From Paracoccaceae bacterium (lineage in GTDB: Bacteria > Pseudomonadota > Alphaproteobacteria > Rhodobacterales > Rhodobacteraceae): a stretch of 64,000 nucleotides of DNA. Positions 1 to 8,530 of this stretch are shown here, one piece after another. The notes under the pieces were generated by a model. The model searched no databases. It had not been told where the DNA came from and worked only from the letters and a program-made list of their open reading frames with translations. The translations under genes were made by a program, and so were the position numbers. Positions within the stretch are counted from its first letter, which is position 1. Each line of letters begins with the position of its first letter. The stretch is taken from the NCBI GenBank assembly GCA_024236495.1, contig JACKKJ010000004.1:62001-126000 (forward strand), written 5' to 3'.

Positions 1-1424
1 GAAAAGACGATCATCGTCAGCGGCAGGCGATAGCGTGTGACGGTTTCCAGCTCGCCCACGCAAAAGCCGAACGAACCGTCGCCCATCGCGCAGACGGTCC
101 TGCGCCCGGGCTGGCCGACCTGCGCCCCGATCGCCGCGCCCAAGGCATAGCCCAAGGCGCCATGCGCGCGGTTGGTGATGAAATGGCGCCCCGCGCGCGG
201 CCAGCGGTAATGGGCCGAAAAGTAGGGGCAGGGGGTGCCGGGGTCGGCGACGACGGTCGCGTCCTCGGGCAGAAGGTCCATCAGCGCGGCGATCACCGCC
301 TCTGGCCGGATCGGGGCCTCCTTCGCGGCGGCGTGGGCCGCGAAATCCGCAAGTTTCGTCGCCCAGGCCGCGCCCGCGCGGGCGGCCCCGCCCTGCGGCC
401 GGATCGTGCCGCCGCGCCGCGCGATCTCGTCGCATAGTGCCTCGACCGCCAGCCGCGCATCGGCGCAGATCGCGACGGCAGTGGGATAGTTCGCGCCGAT
501 CACCAGGGGATCGCTGTCGATGTGGATGACCGGCAGGCCGGGGCGCGGCGACCGCCAGCGTTCGGTCGTGACCGACCCCGCGCGGCAGCCGATGAACAGC
601 ACCAGGTCCGCCTCCTCGACCACGGCGCGGGTGGATGGCACGCCGCCGTTGGTGCCGACGACGCCGACCGCCTGGGGGTCGGTCTCCGCGATCGCCCCCT
701 GGCCCGAGACGGTGGTGGCGATGGGCAGGTCCAGCATCCGCGCCAGCCGCGCCAGCGCCCCCTCCGCCCCCGCAAGGACGGGGCCGCCGCCGCAGATGGC
801 CACCGCCCGCCGCGCGCCAAGAAGAAGGGTCGCGGCCTCGGCGACGGCGTCGGGATCCGGTGCTGCGCGCTCGGCCGGGAATGTCCGGTGGCGCGCGTCG
901 GCCCAAAGCTCCGCCTCGTCCACCTCGGCCTTCTGGGTATCGAAAGGCAGCGCCAGGTGCACCGCGCCCGGCCGCCCCGTCGTCATCACCCGGAACGCCT
1001 GACGCAGCATCGCAGGCAGCCGTGCCGCGCTGTCGAGAGAGGCGCACCATTTGGTCAGCGGCGCGAAGAGCGCGGGCTGGTCAAGTTCGGTCAGCGGATA
1101 GCGCCCGCGCGAGGTCGTGGAGACATCGCTGTTGAAGGCAAGGATCGGGACGGAGCTTTCGTTGGCCTCCACCACGCCGGGCAGGATATAGGTCGCGCCC
1201 CCGCCCGATGGCCCCTCGCAGATGCCGGGGCGCCCGGTGACGCGGGCATAGCCGTCTGCCATGTAGGCGGCATGGCGTTCGTCGCGGGTCAGAAGGTGGG
1301 TAAAGCCCGGCCGCAGCCGCGCGACGGCGTCGTAGAAGGGCAGGGTGGTATCGCCGCAAAGGCCAAAGACATGCTGCACGCCGTACAGGTCGAGCATGCG
1401 GACCATCGCCTCCGCGCCGGTCAT
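1..1424 (-). CDS. ThDP-dependent 2-oxoacid enzyme (acetolactate synthase-like), C-terminus beyond window
   Basis: Thiamine-diphosphate enzyme of the acetolactate synthase/benzoylformate decarboxylase superfamily. The frame read from the ATG at 1424 is open to the window edge, so about 474 residues are visible and the C-terminus is missing. The N-terminal PYR domain carries the signature RDERHAAYMADGYAR, whose Glu is the usual cofactor-activating residue. A middle domain follows, and near the window edge a GDGSFGFCVGELETV stretch matches the start of the ThDP/Mg-binding motif. It is divergent from the GntR gene at 1539 across a 114 bp region with operator-like repeats. The neighbouring racemase and amino-acid-oxidase-type genes suggest a role on a 2-oxoacid made by amine oxidation. 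That is inference, and the substrate cannot be read from sequence. Confidence 0.85.
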   Translation of the reverse strand, partial: MTGAEAMVRMLDLYGVQHVFGLCGDTTLPFYDAVARLRPGFTHLLTRDERHAAYMADGYARVTGRPGICEGPSGGGATYILPGVVEANESSVPILAFNSDVSTTSRGRYPLTELDQPALFAPLTKWCASLDSAARLPAMLRQAFRVMTTGRPGAVHLALPFDTQKAEVDEAELWADARHRTFPAERAAPDPDAVAEAATLLLGARRAVAICGGGPVLAGAEGALARLARMLDLPIATTVSGQGAIAETDPQAVGVVGTNGGVPSTRAVVEEADLVLFIGCRAGSVTTERWRSPRPGLPVIHIDSDPLVIGANYPTAVAICADARLAVEALCDEIARRGGTIRPQGGAARAGAAWATKLADFAAHAAAKEAPIRPEAVIAALMDLLPEDATVVADPGTPCPYFSAHYRWPRAGRHFITNRAHGALGYALGAAIGAQVGQPGRRTVCAMGDGSFGFCVGELETVTRYRLPLTMIVF

Positions 1425-1454
1425 CCGATTGCTGGGTGCCACCGTCCGATATCC

Positions 1455-1487
1455 TGCATATTGACCTGTATACAGCCATGCATATTG
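1455..1487. promoter_or_regulatory. Probable GntR/FCD operator between divergent genes
   Basis: A perfect 10-bp palindrome CTGTATACAG lies at 1466-1475. It is flanked by two exact copies of TGCATATTG (1455-1463 and 1479-1487) spaced 24 bp apart. TGTATACA cores are typical of FCD-type GntR operators, and the block lies between the divergent ThDP enzyme gene and the GntR gene at 1539. The simplest reading is a shared operator for autoregulation and control of the divergent gene. No convincing -35/-10 pair was assigned. Confidence 0.6.
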
Positions 1488-1538
1488 TGTCGCAGACCGA
1501 ACTGTGTCAACGCTGGATACAGGGAAGGCGGGCGAACC

Positions 1539-2234
1539 ATGAGCGAGGGCAGAGTCGAGACGCTGTATGCCGCCGTCAAGGCCCGCGCCGCCGCGTTCGA
1601 GATCCGGCCCGGCGAGCGCATCAACGAGGTGGCACTGGCGCGCGAACTGGCGGCCAGCCGCACGCCCCTGCGCGAGGCGCTGAACCGGCTGGTGGCCGAA
1701 CGGCTGATCGATTTCGTGCCGGGGCAGGGTTTTTACTGCCGCGCGCTCGATGTCGAGGGGATCGGCCAGCTTTACGAATTGCGCCGCGCGCTCGAGGTGC
1801 TGGCGATCCGCCTGGCCTGCGAACGCGCCGGCGACGACGACCTGCGCAACCTGGCGGAAGAATTCGGCGGCGACGGCGAGAACCTGCGCGGCAAGACCGT
1901 GGGCGAACTGACCGCCCGGGACGAGGCGTTCCACCTGGCCATCGCGGAACTGTCGCGAAACGACGAGCTTGTGCATCAGATCAGGCTGATGAACGAGCGT
2001 ATCCGCTTTATCCGCTGGGTCGACATGGGCAACCGGACCCGCCAGACCAAGGGCGAACACCGCGAGATGATCGACGCGCTTTCGCGGCGCGACGCGGACC
2101 TTGCGGCAAGTGTGATGGACCGGCACATCATCGGGCGCACCGACCAGATTCGCGATGCGGTGCGGCAGGGGTATTCGAACCTGTTCGTGGATGGCCCGGC
2201 CGCGCTTGCCGGGCGTCTTGTGGACACGGACTGA
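1539..2234 (+). CDS. GntR family transcriptional regulator, FCD subfamily
   Basis: A 231-residue DNA-binding regulator. Residues 1-70 form a GntR winged helix (GERINEVALARELAASRTPLRE is the helix-turn-helix). The rest is an all-helical FCD ligand domain with the expected metal-site pattern: Asp in LTARDEAFHLAI, then two later His (GEHREMIDAL and MDRHI). FCD regulators usually bind small carboxylates and repress adjacent catabolic genes. I chose the ATG at 1539 because the family N-terminus begins there and the operator-like region lies just upstream; the frame runs open much further upstream without GntR similarity. Only 10 bp separate its stop from the racemase-family gene, so it probably heads or shares the operon 1539-5758. 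Confidence 0.9.
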   Translation: MSEGRVETLYAAVKARAAAFEIRPGERINEVALARELAASRTPLREALNRLVAERLIDFVPGQGFYCRALDVEGIGQLYELRRALEVLAIRLACERAGDDDLRNLAEEFGGDGENLRGKTVGELTARDEAFHLAIAELSRNDELVHQIRLMNERIRFIRWVDMGNRTRQTKGEHREMIDALSRRDADLAASVMDRHIIGRTDQIRDAVRQGYSNLFVDGPAALAGRLVDTD

Positions 2235-2244
2235 TGGGGGGCGC

Positions 2245-2955
2245 ATGATCGCGACAGGCGGCAAGGCGATTTACGGGGCGGCGGTCGGCATCCTGATGCT
2301 CGAGGCGCGCTTTCCCCGCATTCCGGGCGACATGGGCAACGCGCTGACCTGGCCGTTTCCGGTGCACTACAGGGTCGTGCGCGACGCCTCGCCCGACCGC
2401 GTGGTCCGGGGCGGTGCCGAGGGGCTGCTGGGCCGGTTCGTCGACGCGGCGCGCGATCTGGTGGCCGACGGTGTGGACGGGATCACCACGAACTGCGGGT
2501 TCCTGTCCCTGTTTCAGGAGGAGCTGGCGGCCGCCGTGGGCGTGCCTGTCGCCACGTCCTCGCTGATGCAGGTGGGCATGGTGAACCGCCTTCTGCCGCC
2601 GGGGCGGCGCGCGGGCATCCTGACCATCTCCGGCTCCACCCTGACCGCGCGGCATCTGGACAAGGCGCATGTGCCGCAAGGCACCCCCGTCGGCAGCACC
2701 GAGGGGCTGCGCGAGTTTACCCGCGCGATCCTTGGCAACGAATTGCAACTGGATGTCGAGGCCGCGCGCCAGGACAACGTCGATGCCGCGCGCGCGCTGC
2801 AGGCGGCGCATCCCGACCTTGGTGCCATCGTCCTGGAATGCACGAACATGATCCCCTATGCCGCCGATATCCGGCGCGCGACCGGCCTTCCGGTCTTTTC
2901 GATCCTGAGCTTCGTCACCTGGTTCCAGTCCAGCCTTCAGCCTCGGGTCTTCTGA
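2245..2955 (+). CDS. Aspartate/glutamate racemase family protein
   Basis: A 236-residue member of the Asp/Glu/hydantoin racemase fold, which uses two cysteines as acid/base. Both are visible: one in GITTNCGF near residue 78 and one in VLECTNM near residue 198, the usual two-lobed arrangement. Relatives include maleate isomerases, arylmalonate decarboxylases and hydantoin racemases, so the family does not fix the substrate. The start ATG at 2245 is 10 bp after the GntR stop. Its stop codon overlaps the start of the next gene (TGATG at 2953-2957), so the two are translationally coupled. Next to a D-amino-acid-oxidase-type flavoprotein, a racemase that supplies the right stereoisomer is plausible, but this is inferred from context. 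Confidence 0.8.
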   Translation: MIATGGKAIYGAAVGILMLEARFPRIPGDMGNALTWPFPVHYRVVRDASPDRVVRGGAEGLLGRFVDAARDLVADGVDGITTNCGFLSLFQEELAAAVGVPVATSSLMQVGMVNRLLPPGRRAGILTISGSTLTARHLDKAHVPQGTPVGSTEGLREFTRAILGNELQLDVEAARQDNVDAARALQAAHPDLGAIVLECTNMIPYAADIRRATGLPVFSILSFVTWFQSSLQPRVF

Positions 2956-4049
2956 TGGAGGCGGACTGGGCCATCGTGGGCGGCGGTGTCGTCGGGCTTT
3001 CCGTCGCCTACGGGCTGGTCCGGCGTGGGCACCGGGTGCTGGTCCTGGATGGTTCCGACGCGGATTTCCGCGCCTCGCGGGGGAATTTCGGGCTGATCTG
3101 GGTGCAGTCCAAGGGGCTGGCCGAACCCGCCTATGCACGCTGGACGCGGGCGTCGGCGGCCCTGTGGAAGGACTTCGCGGCCGAACTTTCGGCGGCTTCG
3201 GGGGCCGATCTGTCGCTCAGCCAACGGGGCGGTTACGAATTCTTCCTCGACGAAGGCGCGCTGGAGTTGCAGGCGCGCCGCTATGACCGGCTGAAGCAGG
3301 AGCTTGGCGGCGACTATCCGTATCAGGTGCTGGGCCACAATGCGCTCAAACGCGAGGAACCCGCCATCGGCCCGCGCGTCGCGGGCGCGCTTTTCCACGA
3401 CGAGGACGGGCATGTGAACCCGCTGGCGCTCCTCAGGACGCTGGCGTCGGAAGTTCGCCGCTGCGGCGGCACGGTGGTGAACGGTGTGACCGTCACCGAT
3501 GTGGCGCAGTCGGGCGGCTTCACCCTGCGGACGGCCGACGGGCGCAGCTTCCGCGCCGGGCGCGTCGTCATGGCGGCGGGGCTTGGGGCCGCGACGCTTG
3601 GGCCGCGTCTGGGATTTCGCGCGCCTGTCCGCCCGCAACGCGGTCAGGTCCTGATCACCGAACGCATGCCGCCGCTTCTGTCGCGGCCTTCGGGCACGCT
3701 CCGCCAGGTCAACGAGGGCGGCATCCAGATCGGCGCTTCGAACGAAGAGGTCGGGCTTGATGACGGCACCTCGGCCAGTGTCAGCGCCCGCATCGCCGCC
3801 GAGGCGATCGCGGTCCTGCCCGACCTGGCGCGGGCGCGGGTGGTGCGCAGCTGGGGCGCGCTGCGGATCATGTCGCCCGACGGCCTGCCCATCTATCAGC
3901 AAAGCGCAGCGATGCCGGGGGCCTTCATGGTGACTTGTCACAGCGGCATCACGCTGGCTGCCGCCCATGCCCTGCGCCTGCCCGCCTGGCTTGAGGGCCG
4001 CGCCGATGCCCCGGATCTGGAGGTGTTCCGTGAAGACCGCTTTTCGTGA
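2955..4049 (+). CDS. FAD-dependent oxidoreductase, DAO family (HcnC / opine oxidase B-like subunit)
   Basis: A 364-residue flavoprotein. The N-terminal dinucleotide fold GGGVVGLSVAYGLVRRGHRVLVLD is read at about residues 8-31, and a C-terminal GALRIMSPDGLPI/TCHSGITLA segment is typical of glycine-oxidase-like DAO proteins. Together with the next two genes it forms the three-part module known from hydrogen cyanide synthase, octopine/nopaline oxidase and D-hydroxyproline dehydrogenase, in which this subunit oxidises the amine. The start overlaps the upstream stop, and its 3' end overlaps the ferredoxin-like gene by 20 bp. The true substrate is unknown. An imino acid, opine or D-amino acid would fit the family and the neighbouring racemase. 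Confidence 0.85.
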   Translation: MEADWAIVGGGVVGLSVAYGLVRRGHRVLVLDGSDADFRASRGNFGLIWVQSKGLAEPAYARWTRASAALWKDFAAELSAASGADLSLSQRGGYEFFLDEGALELQARRYDRLKQELGGDYPYQVLGHNALKREEPAIGPRVAGALFHDEDGHVNPLALLRTLASEVRRCGGTVVNGVTVTDVAQSGGFTLRTADGRSFRAGRVVMAAGLGAATLGPRLGFRAPVRPQRGQVLITERMPPLLSRPSGTLRQVNEGGIQIGASNEEVGLDDGTSASVSARIAAEAIAVLPDLARARVVRSWGALRIMSPDGLPIYQQSAAMPGAFMVTCHSGITLAAAHALRLPAWLEGRADAPDLEVFREDRFS

Positions 4050-4362
4050 TCTTGCCGCCGGGGGGGCTTCGGCGGATGCGTCCGAAGGCGCGCGGGTTCC
4101 CGTCAGCTTCGAGGGGCGGGCGCTTCTGCTCAGGGCGGGCGCGAACCTTGCGGCGGAACTTCTGGTCGCGGGCGTCATGCCGTTTCGCCACACGCCGGTT
4201 TCGGGCGCGCCCCGGGGGCCCTTTTGCATGATGGGGGCCTGCTACGACTGCCTGGTGCGGATCGGCGGCGTCACCCAGCAGGCCTGCATGATCGAGGTCG
4301 CCGGGGGGATGGAGATCGCGATGCCTCCGGCAGGGCCGGCCGATGGGGGCACCGATGACTGA
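4030..4362 (+). CDS. (2Fe-2S)-binding small subunit (HcnA-like)
   Basis: A small protein (about 110 residues from the GTG at 4030) with a plant-type [2Fe-2S] pattern: cysteines in PFCMMGACYDCLVRIGG plus a later one in TQQACMIEV. It matches the small iron-sulfur subunit of HcnABC/opine-oxidase-type dehydrogenases, which passes electrons between the two flavoprotein subunits. I chose GTG 4030 because the recognisable protein begins there and a 20 bp overlap with the upstream gene fits tight coupling. An ATG at 4006 in the same frame is an alternative. It overlaps the next gene by 8 bp. Confidence 0.82.
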   Translation: MKTAFRDLAAGGASADASEGARVPVSFEGRALLLRAGANLAAELLVAGVMPFRHTPVSGAPRGPFCMMGACYDCLVRIGGVTQQACMIEVAGGMEIAMPPAGPADGGTDD

Positions 4363-5758
4363 GGCCGACCTGATCGTGCTTGGCGCCGGGCCCGCCGGCA
4401 TGGCCGCGGCGTGTCAGGCCGCCGGGGCGGGGCTTTCCGTCCTGGTCCTTGACGAACAGCCGCGCGCGGGCGGGCAGATCTACCGCGATGTCGCGCGCGC
4501 GGCCGCCCTGCGGGGGCGGATCCTTGGGTCCGACTACACCGGGGGGCAGGCGCTGGTCGCGGCGCTGGATCACCCGCTGATCGCGCATCTGCCGGGCGCG
4601 GTGGCCTGGCGCGTCGACCCCGACGGGACCGTTGCCTTTTCCCGCGCGGGCGTCGCGGGCATGGCAAGGGGCCGGCGGCTTCTGGTCGCGACCGGCGCGC
4701 TGGAACGGCCGATGCCGGTTCCGGGCTGGACGCTGCCGGGGGTGATGACGGCGGGTGCCGCGCAGATCCTGCTCAAGGCTTCAGGCGTCGTCGCCGGGGA
4801 CGCGGTCCTGGCCGGGTCGGGGCCGCTTCTCTATCTGGTCGCGGCGCAGATGGTGCGCGCGGGCACCCCGCCCCGCGCGCTGGTCGAGACGCAGGGCACG
4901 ACCGACCTGCTGGCGGCGGCGCGGCATCTGCCCGGGGCGCTTGCGGGCTGGCGGATGCTGGCCAAGGGGGGCGCGCTCTTGCGCGAACTCGCCGGCGCGG
5001 GGGTGCCGCGGTTCCGTGGCGCCAGCGCGATCGCCGTCGAAGGCGCGGATCATGCCACGGCGATCACCTTCGACTGCGGCGGCACCCGCCACCGCATCCC
5101 ATGCAGCACGGTCCTTCTGCACCACGGCGTCGTGCCCAACACCCAGGTCACCCGATCGCTGGCCCTTGCCCACGACTGGGACGCGGCGCAGCGCGCCTTC
5201 CGGCCGGTGCGCGACGGCTGGGGGCGCACCTCGCTCTCCACGGTCTTCGTCGCCGGGGACGGGGCGGGGATCGGCGGGGCAGGCGTGGCCGCGCTTTCGG
5301 GGCGTCTGGCCGCGCTGGCCATCGCCCATGACCTTGGCCGGATCTGCGCGGGCGACCGCGATCTTGCCGCCCGGCCGCTCAGGGTCCGCCGCGCGCTGGA
5401 CCTGGCCGCGCGCCCCTTCCTTGACCGGGCCTTCCCGCCCTTCCGGGGGGCGCTGGCGCCCGATGATGCCACGATCATCTGCCGCTGCGAGGAGGTGACG
5501 GCGGGCGACATCCGCCGCCACGCCGCCCTGGGCACGCTGGGCCCGAACCAGGCCAAGGCGTTTTCCCGCGCCGGCATGGGCCCCTGCCAGGGGCGCTTTT
5601 GCGCGGCGAGCGTGGCCGAGATCCTGGCCGCGCTACAAGGCACGTCGCCGGGCCGGATCGGAACGCATCGCGTCCGCGCGCCGCTGAAACCGGTCACGCT
5701 GGCGGAAATCGCGGCGCTCGCCGATGACCTGCCCGGTCCTGGCCCCGGCGCCTCCTAG
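4355..5758 (+). CDS. NAD(P)/FAD-dependent oxidoreductase with C-terminal BFD-like iron-sulfur domain (HcnB-like)
   Basis: A 467-residue flavoprotein of the HcnB/OoxA type. It has an N-terminal FAD motif (LGAGPAGMAAACQAAGAG), a second nucleotide-binding GSGPLLYLVAAQ near residue 155, a GDGAGIGGA segment closing the FAD site, and a C-terminal BFD-type [2Fe-2S] domain with cysteines in CRCEEVTAGD and GPCQGRFC. It completes the three-subunit dehydrogenase with the two upstream genes, and the substrate is unknown. ATG 4355 overlaps the previous stop (ATGACTGA); ATG 4343 in the same frame is possible. Its stop codon overlaps by 4 bp the stop of the convergent enoyl-CoA hydratase gene. Confidence 0.87.
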   Translation: MTEADLIVLGAGPAGMAAACQAAGAGLSVLVLDEQPRAGGQIYRDVARAAALRGRILGSDYTGGQALVAALDHPLIAHLPGAVAWRVDPDGTVAFSRAGVAGMARGRRLLVATGALERPMPVPGWTLPGVMTAGAAQILLKASGVVAGDAVLAGSGPLLYLVAAQMVRAGTPPRALVETQGTTDLLAAARHLPGALAGWRMLAKGGALLRELAGAGVPRFRGASAIAVEGADHATAITFDCGGTRHRIPCSTVLLHHGVVPNTQVTRSLALAHDWDAAQRAFRPVRDGWGRTSLSTVFVAGDGAGIGGAGVAALSGRLAALAIAHDLGRICAGDRDLAARPLRVRRALDLAARPFLDRAFPPFRGALAPDDATIICRCEEVTAGDIRRHAALGTLGPNQAKAFSRAGMGPCQGRFCAASVAEILAALQGTSPGRIGTHRVRAPLKPVTLAEIAALADDLPGPGPGAS

Positions 5759-6516
5759 AACGCCTTCAGAAGCCGCGTCGTCTCCGGGTCAAGGAAACCC
5801 GCTACGGTCGCGTCCGTCTCAAGCTCCATCGCGCGGCGAAGCCCGCCGGCCGTCGCCTGGTTCAGCACCCGCTTCATCGCCCGGACCGACAAGGGCGGCA
5901 GGGCCGCAAGCTGGGCGGCGACCTTGCCCGCCTCGTCGCGCAGCGCCGCGTCGGGCACGACCTTCCAGGCCACGCCGCAGTCCTTCAGATCCGCAGCGGT
6001 GTAGCGCTGGCCCAGAAACAGCATCTCGCGCGCCTTCACCGGGCCGGTGATCGCGGGCAGGATCGCGCTGACCGCGCCGGTCACGAAAAGGTTCAGCGAC
6101 ACTTCGGGGAAGAACCCCTTCGCGCTTTCGGCCCAGATCGGGAAGTCGCAGTTGATCGCCCATTCGAAGCCGCCGCCGACGGCCCAGCCGTTGATCGCGC
6201 CCACCACCGGCTTGGCGCCGAAGACGATGGCGACCGTCGCGCGCTGGATCGCGTCGACCAGGTCGCGGGCTTCTTCCTCGGTTTCGGGGTGGACGTGTTC
6301 GTGGCGGTCGTCGCCCGCGCAAAAGGCGCGGCCCTCGCCGGTGAAGACGATGGCGCGTGTCGCGGGATCGCGGTTGGCGTCGTCGAAGGCAATCGCCACC
6401 TCGTCGATCAGCCGCCGGTTCATCGCGTTCAGCGATTGCGGCCGGTTGAGCGCGATGGTCCGCACCCCCTCTCCGGTCAGGGTGGAGAGGATCGTGTCAT
6501 AGGTGAAATCGGTCAT
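5755..6516 (-). CDS. Enoyl-CoA hydratase/isomerase family protein
   Basis: A 253-residue crotonase-fold enzyme. The oxyanion-hole segments are visible: GRAFCAGDDRHE near residue 65 and GWAVGGGFEWAINCDF near residue 112. Members hydrate, isomerise or cleave CoA thioesters, and the exact reaction is not fixed by sequence. It is the last gene of a minus-strand trio (TetR, CoA ligase, hydratase) with 4-bp ATGA overlaps throughout, so an acid is probably activated by the PaaK-like ligase and then processed here. The glutamates of a typical enoyl-CoA hydratase are not clearly both present (PEVSLNLF in the second position), so isomerase or hydrolase activity remains possible. Confidence 0.85.
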   Translation of the reverse strand: MTDFTYDTILSTLTGEGVRTIALNRPQSLNAMNRRLIDEVAIAFDDANRDPATRAIVFTGEGRAFCAGDDRHEHVHPETEEEARDLVDAIQRATVAIVFGAKPVVGAINGWAVGGGFEWAINCDFPIWAESAKGFFPEVSLNLFVTGAVSAILPAITGPVKAREMLFLGQRYTAADLKDCGVAWKVVPDAALRDEAGKVAAQLAALPPLSVRAMKRVLNQATAGGLRRAMELETDATVAGFLDPETTRLLKAF

Positions 6517-7817
6517 GGATGGCTCCTGATCACGCGTCTTGTCTTGCCCTCGGTTACCGGGAAGGTGCCGGCGGGAACGATGGTCACGCGGGCGGTCGCG
6601 CCCAGCCGGGACTTGAAGGCCGCCTCGAGCCGCCGCGCCAGCGTCCCGTCGTCGCTACGCCCCTTGGCCAGTTCCGCCCGGACCGGCAGCGCGTCGTAGG
6701 GCGGCGGAGTGTCGAGGACGATGCGATAGTCGCCGGAAAGCTCGTCGAACCCCGTCACCACCGCCGCGACCATCGTCGGGAACATGTTCAGGCCGCGCAC
6801 CACCACCATGTCGTCCGACCGCCCGATGACCCGGAACCGGAACCCCGCGCAGCCGCAGCCGCAGGTGTCGGTCGCCTCGATCGCGATGATGTCGCCGGTA
6901 CGAAAGCGCACCAGCGGCTGGCAGTCGCGCGCCAGGTGGGTCAGGACCAGTTCGCCCTCGGCCCCGGCCCGAAGCGGCCTCACATCGCCGCTGTCGGGGT
7001 CGATCAATTCCGCATGCAGCACGTCATGGGCGACAAAGTGGAGCGCCGTGTCATGGTCGCACTGGGACGCGAAGTTGCAAAACACGTCCGACACGCCGTA
7101 GTTCGAATTGCGCGGCTCCATCCCCCAGGTGTCGCGGAACCGCTGGCGCAGGGCCGGGTCGTCCAGCCCCGGTTCGCCGCCGAAGAGGCCCAGCCTGAGG
7201 CCAAGGTCCGCCGGCGCGATGCCGGGGAACTTCTCGGACACGACGCGTTCAAGGACGGCGGGGTAGGAGGGCGTGCAGGAAATCGCGGTGATCCCCGTCT
7301 CGAGGATCGTGCGCACCAGAAGCTCGGTCGATCCGACGCCGAAGGGCACCACCGTCGCACCCGTCCGTTCCAGCGTCAGGTGGTCGGTCAGCCCGCCCAT
7401 CCACATCTGGTAGTTCAGGCAATGCACGACCGTGATGCCCGGGCCAAGCCCCGCCAGCGCCTGCGCGCGGCCGCCGACGATTTCGGTAATCTCGCAGTCG
7501 CGCGCGCTCATCGCGAGGTTCATCGCCTGACCGGTGGTGCCCGAAGTGCGATGCAGCCGGCTGACCCGGTCGCGCGGCGCGGCCAGGTAGTCGCCGAAGG
7601 GCGGGTGCGCGGGCTGCGACAGGCGCAGGTCGGCCTTGTCCGAGAACGGCAGCTCGGGCAGATCCTCGAGCCGCCGGGGCGGAGTCGCGCCGTTCCATAT
7701 CCGCCGGTAGAAGGCCGAATTGGCGGCGACGTGGGCGCTTTGGCGTTCCCAGGCCTCCTGTCGGTGACCGGCAAGCTCATGCAGCGCAATCCGGTGTCCG
7801 TCGTCGATCAGGCTCAT
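6513..7817 (-). CDS. Phenylacetate-CoA ligase (PaaK)-like AMP-forming ligase
   Basis: A 434-residue adenylate-forming enzyme close to PaaK. The P-loop-like motif HRTSGTTGQAMNLA lies near residue 88, a mid-protein NSNYGVSDV forms the adenylate-binding region, a cysteine-rich DTCGCGCAGFRF precedes the hinge VIGRSDDMVVVRG, and the C-terminus ends KTRRVIRS. The family activates aryl or arylacetic acids as CoA thioesters; the precise acid is unknown. I chose ATG 7817 because it overlaps the TetR stop in an ATGA; an in-frame start seven codons upstream lies inside the regulator gene. Linked enoyl-CoA hydratase and TetR genes suggest a small, locally regulated acid-catabolic unit. Confidence 0.85.
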   Translation of the reverse strand: MSLIDDGHRIALHELAGHRQEAWERQSAHVAANSAFYRRIWNGATPPRRLEDLPELPFSDKADLRLSQPAHPPFGDYLAAPRDRVSRLHRTSGTTGQAMNLAMSARDCEITEIVGGRAQALAGLGPGITVVHCLNYQMWMGGLTDHLTLERTGATVVPFGVGSTELLVRTILETGITAISCTPSYPAVLERVVSEKFPGIAPADLGLRLGLFGGEPGLDDPALRQRFRDTWGMEPRNSNYGVSDVFCNFASQCDHDTALHFVAHDVLHAELIDPDSGDVRPLRAGAEGELVLTHLARDCQPLVRFRTGDIIAIEATDTCGCGCAGFRFRVIGRSDDMVVVRGLNMFPTMVAAVVTGFDELSGDYRIVLDTPPPYDALPVRAELAKGRSDDGTLARRLEAAFKSRLGATARVTIVPAGTFPVTEGKTRRVIRSHP

Positions 7818-8482
7818 GATGCCATGCCTCGTTTCCAAAGATCGGTCAAAGTCTCAAGCAGCGCGTCGCGATCCTGCGACAGGGCGCCCACCCAGGGGTC
7901 CTCGGTGATGAACAGGGCGGTAAGGTACTGGTCCACCATGCCGCCGAGCGCGTAGGCGCGTCGCATCAGGTCATCTTCGGGTCGCGCGGCATCGCCCGCG
8001 CGCCGCTGGGTCGCGCGCACCACGGTCAGCACCCATTCGTGGTTCAGCCGCTGGAATGCCGCGCGCGCCTCGGGGAAGGCATCAAGCCCGACCACAAGGC
8101 ATTTCATCAGCCCGGGATTTTTCTCGAATAGGTCCATGTAGGCGGCCGTCGTGTTGCGCGCGGCATCGCCCGGGCTTCGCGCCGCCGCCCGCATCCTGCC
8201 CTGCACATGATCGACGAAGGCGCTGAGAAGCGCACCGGCCAGCGCGTTGCGGTCGCTGAAGTATAGATAGAAGGTGCCGTGTGCGACGCCGGCGGCCTTG
8301 CACAGCGCGGCGACGGTCAGCCTGTCGAGCGGGGCAATCGCCAGAAGCTCAGCGCCCGCGACAAGCAGGTCGATGCGGGTGCGTTCGCCCTTGCGACGGT
8401 CTTCGCGGTCGCGGACCAGCCAGGCCGCGAACCCGTCTTGCCCGCCGTCCGGCGCGCTGGATCTGGCACTGATCGCCGACAT
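7814..8482 (-). CDS. TetR family transcriptional regulator
   Basis: A 222-residue regulator. After a charged N-terminal extension of about 35 residues comes a canonical TetR helix-turn-helix (LTVAALCKAAGVAHGTFYLYFSDRNAL, residues about 55-81). The remainder is helical and variable, as expected for the ligand and dimer domain. It is the first gene of the operon with the PaaK-like ligase and enoyl-CoA hydratase, coupled through a 4-bp overlap, and so is probably an autoregulator whose effector is a CoA ester or acid of that pathway. AT-rich sequence with a TGATATCA palindrome sits 24-31 bp upstream of the start. Confidence 0.88.
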   Translation of the reverse strand: MSAISARSSAPDGGQDGFAAWLVRDREDRRKGERTRIDLLVAGAELLAIAPLDRLTVAALCKAAGVAHGTFYLYFSDRNALAGALLSAFVDHVQGRMRAAARSPGDAARNTTAAYMDLFEKNPGLMKCLVVGLDAFPEARAAFQRLNHEWVLTVVRATQRRAGDAARPEDDLMRRAYALGGMVDQYLTALFITEDPWVGALSQDRDALLETLTDLWKRGMAS

Positions 8483-8498
8483 TCGGCCCCCAATAAAA

Positions 8499-8513
8499 CT
8501 GATACTGATATCA
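8499..8513. promoter_or_regulatory. Candidate TetR operator
   Basis: The only AT-rich stretch in the area, directly upstream of the TetR gene. It holds a tandem CTGATA repeat (8499-8504 and 8505-8510) running into the 8-bp palindrome TGATATCA (8506-8513). Position just before the start codon fits autoregulation. No better inverted repeat is visible, so the assignment is tentative. Confidence 0.35.
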
Positions 8514-8530
8514 TATTCATTTCACGGCGC

